This document shows, piece by piece, positions 43,560-51,863 of a DNA stretch of 64,000 bases. Made by a program: the position numbers and the translations under genes. The DNA lies in NCBI GenBank assembly GCA_023667265.1, contig JAMPAJ010000004.1, positions 43,243-107,242 of the forward strand, in the 5' to 3' direction. The notes beneath the pieces were generated by a model. That model was not told the DNA's origin. It ran no database searches and worked only from the letters and a program-made list of their open reading frames with translations. Source of the stretch: Alistipes sp. (GTDB lineage: Bacteria > Bacillota > Clostridia > Oscillospirales > Ruminococcaceae). How positions within the stretch are numbered: position 1 is the stretch's first letter; each line of letters begins with the position of its first letter.

Positions 43560-45020
43560 TCAGCCGTTATATGCTGTTGAAAATCCGGTAAATTCCGCGC
43601 TTCCGCCGCCTGTACTGAAAAGTCCGAAGATAACTCCCGTGAATCCCAGCGCGACCTCCGACGAAACGTACCGCGTCTCCATAATTCCGAGGGATTCGCC
43701 GTTTATGCTGAAATTATAGCAGAAATTATTGAAGCTGATTTCAAGCTCAGCCTCGCCGCTGTTCAGGTGTACGAGCTTCTGCACGGACCTTGACGAGCCG
43801 AGCCGCACGTACAGCTCGCCGAAAAATTCGCCGTCAGCCTCCGCAATGCACAGGTCGTAATGGTGAGCCTCGTCCATGAACACGGAAACTCCTGAAACAC
43901 CGCCCTTTGCGGAGATCTTGCAGCTTAGCCTGCCCGCAAAATCGCGCTGCCTTATGCCGATAAACGTAGGCGAGCCCGGCTCGTCCAGGGAAATTTTGCT
44001 GCCCCGGAGAATGAATTTCTCGTCGGAGAGCTCATAGCTGTCCATGTCCGGATTCCGCAGATACACCCACTGCTCACGCTTTGAGAAGTCCCCGTCAAGG
44101 TCAGGCGTCTGAGCAAAATCGCCCTGTATTTCGTAAGCCTCCGCAGTTGTGCCGTCAGTGCCTGCGCAGAACCATCCATTCTCGCCGAAAGCGACCGGAG
44201 TAAGGAAAACCTCTCGTCCAAGGTGGTGGAAGGGCATCCACATATCTATCTGCCGGAAGCCCAGGCTGAGAATGAACCATTCGCCGGTGCTTTCCTTGCA
44301 TATCAGGTCGCCGTGACCGATGCCCTGAATCATGTTTCCGCCAAGATCACGGTTTGTGAGGACGGGATTTCCGGGATAGCCGACGTACTCGCCCCAGAGA
44401 CTTTCGCTCCGGGCGTAGGTTATCATATGACCGTATTCCGTGCCGCCCTCAGCCGCCGTGATGTAGTAATATTTGCCGATCCTGAAGAGGTGGGGCGACT
44501 CCAGATAGCGTCCGCCCGTACCGCCCCAGAGCCGTTTGCTTTCCGACAGCTTTTTTCCGGTGGCGATGTCGATCTCGCACTGGAAAATCGCGCCCTTGCC
44601 GTTTTCGTCAGTGCCGTTGCTCATAAAGTAGGCTCTGCCGTCCTCGAAGTAAAGCGACGGGTCGATGCCGTCCTGCTCGACATACAGCGGCTCAGACCAC
44701 TCGCCGTAGATATCGTCGGTGGCGACGTAGAAATTTCCGCCCGTAGTGGTATTTGTCGTGACCATATAGAAGCTGCCGTTGTTGAAACGGATAGTCGGGG
44801 CGAAAATACCTGCGGAGGAGGCAGCCTGCGCAAGCGGAAGCTGACTCTCCCGGGTCAGAACGTGACCTATCTGTTTCCAGTTGACAAGGTCGTCGCTCTC
44901 GAACAGCGGAACTCCCGGGAAATACTGGAAGGAGCTTGTGACCATGTAATATTTTTTTCCGTCAGTGCAGACGCTTGGATCGGGATAAAAGCCCTTAACT
45001 ATTGGATTGGTGTATTTCAT
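43560..45020 (-). CDS. GH43 beta-xylosidase / alpha-L-arabinofuranosidase-like enzyme
   Basis: 486 residues, no signal peptide. A five-bladed propeller (about 1-300) with the three GH43 acidic residues: D14 (GFYPDPSVC), D120 (DGIDPSLYFED) and E174 (RYLESPHLF). A C-terminal beta-sandwich (about 320-486) is the usual second domain of the XynB-like subgroup. It would release arabinose or xylose from imported oligosaccharides inside the cell. GAGG lies before the ATG. First gene of the operon GH43 - binding protein - permease - permease - GH105. Confidence 0.92.
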   Translation of the reverse strand: MKYTNPIVKGFYPDPSVCTDGKKYYMVTSSFQYFPGVPLFESDDLVNWKQIGHVLTRESQLPLAQAASSAGIFAPTIRFNNGSFYMVTTNTTTGGNFYVATDDIYGEWSEPLYVEQDGIDPSLYFEDGRAYFMSNGTDENGKGAIFQCEIDIATGKKLSESKRLWGGTGGRYLESPHLFRIGKYYYITAAEGGTEYGHMITYARSESLWGEYVGYPGNPVLTNRDLGGNMIQGIGHGDLICKESTGEWFILSLGFRQIDMWMPFHHLGREVFLTPVAFGENGWFCAGTDGTTAEAYEIQGDFAQTPDLDGDFSKREQWVYLRNPDMDSYELSDEKFILRGSKISLDEPGSPTFIGIRQRDFAGRLSCKISAKGGVSGVSVFMDEAHHYDLCIAEADGEFFGELYVRLGSSRSVQKLVHLNSGEAELEISFNNFCYNFSINGESLGIMETRYVSSEVALGFTGVIFGLFSTGGGSAEFTGFSTAYNG

Positions 45021-45055
45021 AAAAAACCTCGTTTCTGATATTTTTCCGTAATCAT

Positions 45056-45061
45056 ATTATA
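45056..45061 (-). promoter_or_regulatory. Possible -10 of the GH43 operon
   Basis: TATAAT on the minus strand, 36 nt before the GH43 start; no good -35 is present, so an activator may be needed. Confidence 0.35.
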
Positions 45062-45103
45062 AAAATATGACACCCTCCCCTGATTCTTGGCTGGGCGAGG
45101 GTG
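45061..45103 (-). terminator. Terminator of the AT-rich lipoprotein operon
   Basis: On the minus strand CACCCTC (45097-45103) pairs with GAGGGTG (45071-45077) around a CCAGCC-containing loop; a T-run (45061-45065) follows. Confidence 0.65.
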
Positions 45104-45117
45104 CCACTGAAAGCAAC

Positions 45118-46302
45118 CTACAATTCTGACAATTCAGATAAATTTGTAAGATATAACTTATCTGGCAGGGTTTCTCTTGTATCCGGGTCAAAATATTCCA
45201 TCATGATCAAAACATCATTTTTGCTGTTAAAACCGCTTCCAAAGATATAATATTTATCATTTATATCATAAAACTCAATATTATCTACCGAATTATCAGC
45301 CATGTCATACACATATATCGAGTTGGTGCCGTAATTATAAAACAACTTATGTCTCATATTATTGGTCAAGGAAGATGCAGCATTAAAAAAATCGTCGACA
45401 GGAATAAAAGGAGCAAAATCATTTTCTGAAATCTCGCCAAATAAACGAGTACAGCAGAAATTTTCATAATAAAGAACGTTTCCGTCAAAGAAAAGATCAG
45501 AACAACCCTGACGCATTTCACCTTCCGGGCAATCTGTTTCTGAAAACAAATCCGAAATTTCAAGATCTGATACAAAATTCAGCTCCGAATCATAAATGTC
45601 CAGAAACAAGGCAACATCATCGTCTTCACTATGACTCACTCTGAGAATCGTTACAGTTTCACCATCCGTAGAAATCTTTCGGACAGCATCGCCGCAGCCA
45701 ATATCGTTATCAAATTTATACCTGGCAATCGATTCAAAAGTATTGGTATCTGTATCATACATCTCGATAGATTGTTCACCGTTTTCGTCTTTCAAGATAA
45801 TCAAATCATCCCCGAATGATCCCATCAAAGCATATGGAAATCCGCCAGGCTGCGAGTAGATCTCAACGCACGAACCGGATTCCAGATCAAAATCATAAAG
45901 CCGAAGAACTCTGTTCTGAGAATCCGCCAATCCTCCTGTTGTGACAAAGGTATACAAATGTCCGTTGATCATCTTCCTATCGTAAGCCGCTTCATATGCA
46001 AAATTTTTTATCTCACCGACCTTGGAAGTTTCGCCGCTATCGAACTTATAGTAATAGTAATTCATAGTGTCTTCATCATAATAGGACGTATAGAATATAC
46101 CTTCATCCGTTAGGCTGACCTTTCCGTAGTGAGTAATATGTGTTATTTCTTCTCCGTTAATATTACATACGGGAACAGTTACATTTTCATGTGTATACGG
46201 TATCGCAAGTTTTTCATCATCAGGCGCAGACTCTGAGCCTTTACAGCCAGAAGCAATGCAAGTGTACAACAGCACCGCACAAGCAAGTAATATTTTCTTC
46301 AT
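45118..46302 (-). CDS. Hypothetical lipoprotein, probable beta-propeller
   Basis: 394 residues. Signal peptide with lipobox IASGC (Cys20). The mature part has repeated beta-strand blocks with Asp/Tyr-rich turns (SLTDEGIFYTSYYDED, GHLYTFVTTGGL, DDLIILKDENGEQSIEMYD, SIYVYDMADNS) of the type found in DUF5050-like or propeller surface proteins. The base composition is clearly more AT-rich than neighbouring genes. It starts 6 nt after the stop of the C39-like gene and shares its promoter. I do not recognise a specific function. Confidence 0.8.
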   Translation of the reverse strand: MKKILLACAVLLYTCIASGCKGSESAPDDEKLAIPYTHENVTVPVCNINGEEITHITHYGKVSLTDEGIFYTSYYDEDTMNYYYYKFDSGETSKVGEIKNFAYEAAYDRKMINGHLYTFVTTGGLADSQNRVLRLYDFDLESGSCVEIYSQPGGFPYALMGSFGDDLIILKDENGEQSIEMYDTDTNTFESIARYKFDNDIGCGDAVRKISTDGETVTILRVSHSEDDDVALFLDIYDSELNFVSDLEISDLFSETDCPEGEMRQGCSDLFFDGNVLYYENFCCTRLFGEISENDFAPFIPVDDFFNAASSLTNNMRHKLFYNYGTNSIYVYDMADNSVDNIEFYDINDKYYIFGSGFNSKNDVLIMMEYFDPDTRETLPDKLYLTNLSELSEL

Positions 46303-46308
46303 TTTGGC

Positions 46309-47055
46309 TCAATACAGTACGCAGGCAATGTATTTGCTGACAATACCCGCATCTTTCTCATAGAAATAATACCAATCATTATAACCGCCCAACGGATCGC
46401 CAAGCTGAATTTTAGACTTATCACTCCGTATAGCATTTACAACTAATGCGTGTCCATCCGTTGAATAATGCCAATTTTCTCCTGAAGGATTTGAAATTGC
46501 TATCATACAGGGGACTTTATCATTTGTAATTGTTTGATATATGACAGAAGTCATTAAACTTTTCGTGGGATAGTTCTCTTGTACATAAACACATTTACTC
46601 TGATGATTATTCAAATAAACTCTTGCATCATCCATGTAAAGGTAACAACCGCTCCACGCTATACTTTCCTGACTATCAGCAGAACCGTTAATGTAATTTA
46701 TAATACTCCGAACGCAAGCCGGCACGCAATAATCATCGTAAATCTGCTGATACATTGTAAAATTTCCCGGAACAGAAATCTTAGTAGCATTAGCCGCCCT
46801 GATGCTATAAGACTCGGACTGTTCTGCATCTTGAAGAACCCTGTTCCTCTTTTCTAATTCTTCCTCTGAAAGAGAATTAAGGTACTCTTCAAATCTTTCC
46901 TGTTCATCCTCATGAAACCTCACACCGGAATAAACGTAACCCGACTCGTTCTCCGATTCAGAAGAGGCGGTAGTGCTGACAACTGCTGCCGAAGCAAACA
47001 CAGCAGCACAAACAGTCAATGCAATTCTTTTGATCATCATAAATCTAACATCCAT
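46309..47055 (-). CDS. Secreted C39-like (papain-fold) cysteine peptidase
   Basis: 248 residues. N-terminal signal peptide (IALTVCAAVFASAAVVSTTA), a charged linker with EERFEEYLNSLSEEELEKR-like composition, then a peptidase C39-like domain: MYQQIYDDYCVPACVRSIINYI (oxyanion Gln and catalytic Cys), DGHALVVNAI (His) and IQLGDPLGG (Asp). Such secreted domains lack the ABC part of bacteriocin exporters and probably cut peptides outside the cell. AT-rich, unlike its neighbours. The start could also be ATG 47040; neither start has a clear ribosome site. Confidence 0.82.
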   Translation of the reverse strand: MDVRFMMIKRIALTVCAAVFASAAVVSTTASSESENESGYVYSGVRFHEDEQERFEEYLNSLSEEELEKRNRVLQDAEQSESYSIRAANATKISVPGNFTMYQQIYDDYCVPACVRSIINYINGSADSQESIAWSGCYLYMDDARVYLNNHQSKCVYVQENYPTKSLMTSVIYQTITNDKVPCMIAISNPSGENWHYSTDGHALVVNAIRSDKSKIQLGDPLGGYNDWYYFYEKDAGIVSKYIACVLY

Positions 47056-47085
47056 AACTTATATGATATATAATATAGTACGTTT

Positions 47086-47114
47086 ATTATACCATATATA
47101 ACAAATTCTGTCAA
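47086..47114 (-). promoter_or_regulatory. Perfect consensus promoter of the AT-rich operon
   Basis: Minus strand TTGACA (47109-47114), 17-nt spacer, TATAAT (47086-47091). Confidence 0.85.
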
Positions 47115-47157
47115 CAGCTTTCAACTATTTCAGAAAATAATTTCTGCAGCTCCCATT

Positions 47158-49674
47158 TCACACCAGCTCCGACGGCTTCGAGAACAAATAGCCCTGGGAA
47201 TAGCGTATACCGTTCTCGCAGATAATGCCCTGTATCTCCTCATCCTCGATAAACTCGGCAATTATCTCCTTATCGTGCTTGCCCGCCCAGCCGGCTATCA
47301 TCTCCAGAAACTCCCTTGCGTAGATATCCTTGCTGATATTCCGGACAATTTCGCCGTCTATCTTGATAAAGTCGGACTTTATCTTAAATATATTTACAAT
47401 ATTCGAGAAGCCGCTGCCGAAATCGTCAATCGCTATCCGTCCGCCTGTCTGGTGTATCTGCTCCACAAACTCCGCAATGAGCTGGTAATCCTCGATCTCC
47501 TCGGTCTCCGTCAGCTCAAAGACATAACGCTCCGGATGCGGCGCATTTTTCAGATATTTCAGGATAAACCTGACGATTTCGTAGTTGTAGATGTCGCTTA
47601 TATTCAGATTTATGGTCACGCTCTCGCTCCTGTCGCGGAACATAGCCATGACCTTCGATATCATCTGGTAGGAAATATCCGGATAGAAGCCGTACTCCTT
47701 TGCAATGTCCATAAACCGATCGGGCGTATAGATATAGCCCTGGTCGTCCTGGATGCGCATCAGCGACTCGTACATATCAATACATTCCCTGCCGTTGTCC
47801 CGGATTCCCTGGAAATAGGGAATAACACGGTCGTTCGCCACTGCGTCGTTGAGAATTTTCAGCATTTTCAGCTTCCGCGCATGGATCTGTTCAAGTCCGA
47901 GATCGGAGGTATAGTGAAGGAAGAACAGCTTCTTGCTCCTCATGCTCATAAGGGTCAGCTCAGCCTTGTTTATCATATCCTCCTCGTGCATGACCACGGA
48001 AAATTCGACTACCGGGAGATGCTCTCCGAACTTGTATTCCGAGACGTAATTCTGAACCGAGTGCATCATGTCGATAAACTCGCCGTCGCAGATCTGCTGA
48101 CTGCACGTGATGATAAGACAGGTCTTTTTGTAAACGTAGCAGCTGTAGCAGTCGTCGTTGATAAACTCCGTAATATCGGCGTAAAACCGATTCAGGCACA
48201 CGTTGAACTTGGACTTGCTCATAAAGGCGTTGAGCAGTCCCTCGTTCCGGAAGGTCAGCATACAGATCTTGTCGAATTTGCCCATGCTGAAATCGAAGGA
48301 ATATTTTGTGACATTGCCGATACCCGTGTCCTCGTCCCGGAAAAGAGTCTCCTCGATCTCGTGCTGACGCCGGGACATATCGTCGCCGGAGCTTGTTCCC
48401 CTGTTCAGATTCAGCAGATATTTGACGATATGCTCCTGATCGTTTATCAGAGCCCCGGCATTTTCACGAAGGCAGTCCACGTTTATTTTAGCGCACCGCG
48501 GGCTCTCGGAAAGCGCCGAAATGGCAAAGGAATAGTTGCAGTACCTGTTCATAGAGCCGGAATTGCCTATTTCTCCGGCAACCAGCGCGCCGCTGAGATT
48601 TGTCCTTGCAAAGGGCATAAGCTCCCACTGGGCACAATTGCTGAAAAGATCCTGCCGGGAGACGCAGCTATAGCCGAAAAGCACCTCAGCCGGAACATTT
48701 CCCATAACATTGCAGACCTCCTCGCACCGCTCAATGGTCTTTTGAATACTCGAATAGGAAATACGCACCCTTTCGCCGGTCTTTGCCTCGCTGGGCACGA
48801 ACATGACCGGATAGGGTTCGCCGGGGAAAATGCACATACTTTCATTCTGGGGCGAATAGGAAACCGCCCAGGGCATTTCACCGTAGTCCGAGCGGACGAG
48901 AGGGAACAGCACAGTGGTATCGTAATCGTGCTTATCAGTCAAATCTATTCCAAGCTGCTTCTGGTACCACTCCACCGCGTTTTCGCCGTCGATAGCGCGG
49001 ATTATCATGCCGTCAGCGTCGGTTATGGTATGGACGCTTCCAACCGGCTCGGTTACGAAAATGAGATCGCTGGTGACGTTCATATCAGGCGCGTCAATAA
49101 CGGCGATGGCGACAGAATCGTTTGAAGCGCTGCTTTCGTTGAAAACAAAGGCTTCCATAGCCACATCCACGTTCGGATGAGCCTGAGTATTGGCAATTCC
49201 GCCGATCATCTGCATATTATCTGCAAGCTGATTGAGCCGCTCAACGAAGCTGCTTATCTTGATGTACGGACGTGCAAAAAAAGCGAGCATAAAGCGGCTG
49301 TTTTCAGAAACCACCGAATCGAATGCCTTCTGTCCGGTAATCGTTCCGCGGATATCCTTGCCCTTGTCGTCGGAGAGAGGGAGAAGGCAGGTTTTGAGCC
49401 GGGCTAACTGAAACTGCGTAAAGGACAGCATACAGCAGTCCGTTCTGATCCTGCCGTCTATGATAACGCCGGACGTGGATGAGCCAATTATTTTTGATTT
49501 CGGGAAAAGAGCGGAAATTCTCTTTGCAAACGGCATAATGCTGCCGATATTATGAATACAGGTGTGTATTCTTATAAGGTATTCCATATCCGGATCCAGG
49601 TCGTCGGATCTTATCATACCTTCAAGCTCGCTGTCGGAAGTGTAAATTATATTCAGACTATCCGTAAGGCTCAC
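47158..49674 (-). CDS. FIST sensor - degenerate GGDEF - EAL c-di-GMP phosphodiesterase
   Basis: 838 residues, cytosolic. Residues 1-400 are the FIST_N and FIST_C sensory domains (IIGSSTSGVIIDG, QMIGGIANTQAHP, MFVPSEAKTGERVRISYSS, VLFGYSCVSRQDLF), thought to bind small ligands such as amino acids. A GGDEF fold without its motif follows (about 420-570). The EAL domain (about 590-838) keeps YESLMRI, NLNISDI, FELTETE, IDDFGSGFSNI, DFIKIDGEIV, IIAEFIED and SQGYLFSKP, so hydrolysis of c-di-GMP is likely. Start is GTG 49674, the only in-frame choice before residue 20; AAAGGA is unusually close. It has its own promoter (49737-49765). Confidence 0.9.
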   Translation of the reverse strand: MSLTDSLNIIYTSDSELEGMIRSDDLDPDMEYLIRIHTCIHNIGSIMPFAKRISALFPKSKIIGSSTSGVIIDGRIRTDCCMLSFTQFQLARLKTCLLPLSDDKGKDIRGTITGQKAFDSVVSENSRFMLAFFARPYIKISSFVERLNQLADNMQMIGGIANTQAHPNVDVAMEAFVFNESSASNDSVAIAVIDAPDMNVTSDLIFVTEPVGSVHTITDADGMIIRAIDGENAVEWYQKQLGIDLTDKHDYDTTVLFPLVRSDYGEMPWAVSYSPQNESMCIFPGEPYPVMFVPSEAKTGERVRISYSSIQKTIERCEEVCNVMGNVPAEVLFGYSCVSRQDLFSNCAQWELMPFARTNLSGALVAGEIGNSGSMNRYCNYSFAISALSESPRCAKINVDCLRENAGALINDQEHIVKYLLNLNRGTSSGDDMSRRQHEIEETLFRDEDTGIGNVTKYSFDFSMGKFDKICMLTFRNEGLLNAFMSKSKFNVCLNRFYADITEFINDDCYSCYVYKKTCLIITCSQQICDGEFIDMMHSVQNYVSEYKFGEHLPVVEFSVVMHEEDMINKAELTLMSMRSKKLFFLHYTSDLGLEQIHARKLKMLKILNDAVANDRVIPYFQGIRDNGRECIDMYESLMRIQDDQGYIYTPDRFMDIAKEYGFYPDISYQMISKVMAMFRDRSESVTINLNISDIYNYEIVRFILKYLKNAPHPERYVFELTETEEIEDYQLIAEFVEQIHQTGGRIAIDDFGSGFSNIVNIFKIKSDFIKIDGEIVRNISKDIYAREFLEMIAGWAGKHDKEIIAEFIEDEEIQGIICENGIRYSQGYLFSKPSELV

Positions 49675-49698
49675 ATCCTTTGCTAAGGGCGGTCAGTC

Positions 49699-49710
49699 GT
49701 GCCGCGGCAC
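49699..49710. repeat. Palindrome in the FIST-EAL leader
   Basis: GTGCCGCGGCAC, a perfect 12-bp palindrome 25 nt before the start codon and downstream of the promoter, so it could be an operator or mRNA hairpin. Confidence 0.4.
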
Positions 49711-49736
49711 TACGCCGTCCATTAATTATCACTTTA

Positions 49737-49765
49737 ATTATAGCACAATGCTATAAAATTTTCAA
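49737..49765 (-). promoter_or_regulatory. Sigma-A promoter of the FIST-EAL gene
   Basis: Minus strand TTGAAA (49760-49765), 17-nt spacer, TATAAT (49737-49742), downstream of the small-RNA terminator, so the gene has an independent start. Confidence 0.75.
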
Positions 49766-49837
49766 GAGTTTTTCCGGATATTTTATGCAAATGTAACATT
49801 GCACAATCAGTACGACTCAACTTTGGTGATTTCACAC

Positions 49838-49956
49838 AAAAAAAGTGCCGGGACAAACCCGGCGAAAAAAATCGGCATCTTCGACACATATTCTGTGTTG
49901 TGCTGCCATAAATAGAGATGTGCAGATACAATTCGGATTGTTGATGCTTAATCAAC
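49838..49956 (-). ncRNA. Probable small RNA gene with its own promoter and terminator
   Basis: A perfect promoter (TTGACA 49986-49991, 17 nt, TATAAT 49963-49968) predicts a start near 49956. The transcript would begin with hairpin GTTGAT / ATCAAC, contain a second weak hairpin ACACA / TGTGT, and end at GCCGGG / CCCGGC followed by ACTTTTTTT (49838-49867). The length is about 119 nt. No ribosome site or convincing reading frame is present; a 25-codon frame from an internal ATG lacks a Shine-Dalgarno. It does not match c-di-GMP riboswitch motifs I know. The rest of the 49675-50199 gap holds only the two flanking promoters. Confidence 0.6.
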
Positions 49957-49962
49957 AATATT

Positions 49963-49991
49963 ATTATATCACTCTGTAGATGGTTTGTCAA
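49963..49991 (-). promoter_or_regulatory. Perfect consensus promoter of the small RNA
   Basis: TTGACA and TATAAT with a 17-nt spacer on the minus strand. Confidence 0.75.
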
Positions 49992-50134
49992 CCAGAAATT
50001 TCAAAAAAAATTTGCAAAATTAAGATTTCGGCGTTTTCGACAAATTTCGCTATTAAATTCCCGCAATTTTCACATCAGAACATTTCAAAAAAAATTAAGT
50101 CATTAAAATAAAGCTAAAAAATTCAAAAACCCTG

Positions 50135-50163
50135 TTGACAATTCGTGGACAGTATGGTATAAT
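50135..50163 (+). promoter_or_regulatory. Perfect consensus promoter of the S24 repressor operon
   Basis: TTGACA (50135-50140), 17-nt spacer, TATAAT (50158-50163). Confidence 0.85.
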
Positions 50164-50199
50164 AGCTGTATAGAAAAAAATGAAACAGAGGTGCTTTTT

Positions 50200-50835
50200 A
50201 TGGCCGACATTGGTATCTTAATCAGAAACCGCCGGGAAGAACTCGGCATGACTCAGGATGAGCTGGCGAAAAGAACCGGATATAAGTCACGCTCGTCGAT
50301 CAATAAAATCGAAAAATGCGGAAACGACCTGCCAAGAGCCAAGATAAGGATTTTCGCCCAGGCGCTCGGACTTTCCCCCAGCGATTTCGTGGACGACCTC
50401 AACGACATCGACACGCTGAGAAGCGAACATCCGGAAATTCTCCCGGTAAAGCTGAAACAGTTTCCCCTGCTCGGCGAGATAGCCTGCGGAGAACCGATCT
50501 TCGCCGTGGAGAACAAGGAAAGCTTCGTCATGGCAGACTCCGATATTTCGGCTGATTTCTGCCTCCGTGCCAAGGGCGACAGCATGATCGACGCGCGCAT
50601 CTACGACGGCGACCTCGTGTTCATCAGAAAAATGCCGATGGTGGACAACGGCGAGATAGCAGCCGTTATCATCGACGACGAGGCTACCCTGAAAAAGGTC
50701 TACTACTACCCGGAAAAAGGCAGACTTGTGCTTTTCCCCTGCAATCCTGCCTACGAACCCTTCATCTACACCGGCAGCGAGCTGAACGAGATACGTATTC
50801 TCGGAAAGGCAGTCTGCTTCATGAGCAGTCTTTAA
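50200..50835 (+). CDS. XRE-type repressor with S24 (LexA/CI-like) self-cleavage domain
   Basis: 211 residues. Helix-turn-helix of XRE type (residues 6-60, REELGMTQDELAKRTGYKSRS) and a C-terminal S24 peptidase domain with nucleophile S128 (AKGDSMIDARIYDGDLVFI) and base K165 (DEATLKKVYYY). The expected cleavage dyad is C96-G97 (GEIACGEPI) instead of the common Ala-Gly; Cys-Gly is also used by UmuD, so cleavage remains plausible. ATG 50200 is chosen over GTG 50191 because GAGGTG (50188-50193) is the ribosome site. It heads an operon of peptidase genes (11-nt gap) and may regulate it, perhaps in response to DNA damage. No phage genes adjoin it. Confidence 0.9.
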   Translation: MADIGILIRNRREELGMTQDELAKRTGYKSRSSINKIEKCGNDLPRAKIRIFAQALGLSPSDFVDDLNDIDTLRSEHPEILPVKLKQFPLLGEIACGEPIFAVENKESFVMADSDISADFCLRAKGDSMIDARIYDGDLVFIRKMPMVDNGEIAAVIIDDEATLKKVYYYPEKGRLVLFPCNPAYEPFIYTGSELNEIRILGKAVCFMSSL

Positions 50836-50846
50836 GGAGCATATTT

Positions 50847-51863
50847 ATGAATTTAAAAAATACGATTTTTCAGCTTTGTTCAGCTCCCGGAGCTTCCGGA
50901 AGCGAGCTTGCAGCTGCTGAAACAGCTTTGGCGATGCTGCGGAAGTTCTGCCCGGACGCCGAAATTATCAGCGGAAATGTGATCGGCAGCTTCGGCGTTC
51001 ACGACCTCGCGAAGAAAAATCTCGTCCTCGACGCGCACATCGACCAGATCGGCATGATCGTCACCCACATAACCGACCAAGGCTTTATTAAGGTCGGAAA
51101 TTTAGGCGGCATCGACCGCAGACTTCTCCCGGCTCAGCAGGTCGCTGTTCACGGAAAGCGAACGATAAAGGGCGTTATCTGCTCCGTTCCGCCGCATCTT
51201 TCAAGGGGCGACAGCAAGGTGCTGTCCTTTGACGACGCGGCAATTGATACCGGAATGACAAAGGCGGAGCTGGAGGAGATAGTCTCCCTTGGCGACACCG
51301 TGACATTCGACGTTGACTGCCGCAGTCTCCTCGGTTCTCGGATAACAGGCGGAGCGCTGGACGACCGCTGCGGAATTGCGGCTATTCTGCGTGCTCTGGA
51401 GCTTATGGACGGCAAGGAGCCGGAATATAACGTAACTGTCGTTTTCTCCGCTCAGGAGGAGCTCGGCGAACGCGGTGCGAAAATCGGCGCATACAGCCTT
51501 GACCCGGATATTGCGATCGCCGTTGACGTCAGCTTCGCCTATGCTCAGGGCGAAAACGAGAGAAAATGCGGGTATCTCGGCAAGGGCGCGATGATCGGCA
51601 TTTCCCCGTGCCTTTCGCGGGAGATCTCGGACAAGCTCATCGCCGCTGCACGCTCAAAAAATATCCCGTTCCAGTACGAGGTCATGAACGATCTGACCTC
51701 CACCAATGCCGACCAGTACTCTGTGGCGCGGAACGGCGCAAAGGCGTGTACCGTGTCTGTTCCTCTGCGGAATATGCACACTCCCGTCGAGGTCATAGAC
51801 CTGGAGGACGTGGAAAATACTGCCGCGCTTCTGTGCGGATTTATGGGAGGTGACGCAGAATGA
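50847..51863 (+). CDS. M42 family metallo-aminopeptidase, copy 1
   Basis: 338 residues. Dinuclear zinc exopeptidase of the TET/YsdC/endoglucanase-M-named family. Metal and catalytic motifs: LDAHIDQIGMIV, GALDDRCG, SAQEELGERGA, and AVDVSFAY; a C-terminal HTPVEVIDLEDV replaces the usual end. It trims N-terminal residues from imported peptides. It overlaps the next M42 gene by 4 nt; the two may form hetero-oligomers or split substrates. Confidence 0.9.
   Translation: MNLKNTIFQLCSAPGASGSELAAAETALAMLRKFCPDAEIISGNVIGSFGVHDLAKKNLVLDAHIDQIGMIVTHITDQGFIKVGNLGGIDRRLLPAQQVAVHGKRTIKGVICSVPPHLSRGDSKVLSFDDAAIDTGMTKAELEEIVSLGDTVTFDVDCRSLLGSRITGGALDDRCGIAAILRALELMDGKEPEYNVTVVFSAQEELGERGAKIGAYSLDPDIAIAVDVSFAYAQGENERKCGYLGKGAMIGISPCLSREISDKLIAAARSKNIPFQYEVMNDLTSTNADQYSVARNGAKACTVSVPLRNMHTPVEVIDLEDVENTAALLCGFMGGDAE

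Noticed and set aside
49734-49991. 85-codon frame on the minus strand spanning the small RNA
   Set aside because: It begins in the promoter -35 region, runs through the terminator hairpin, and has no ribosome site.
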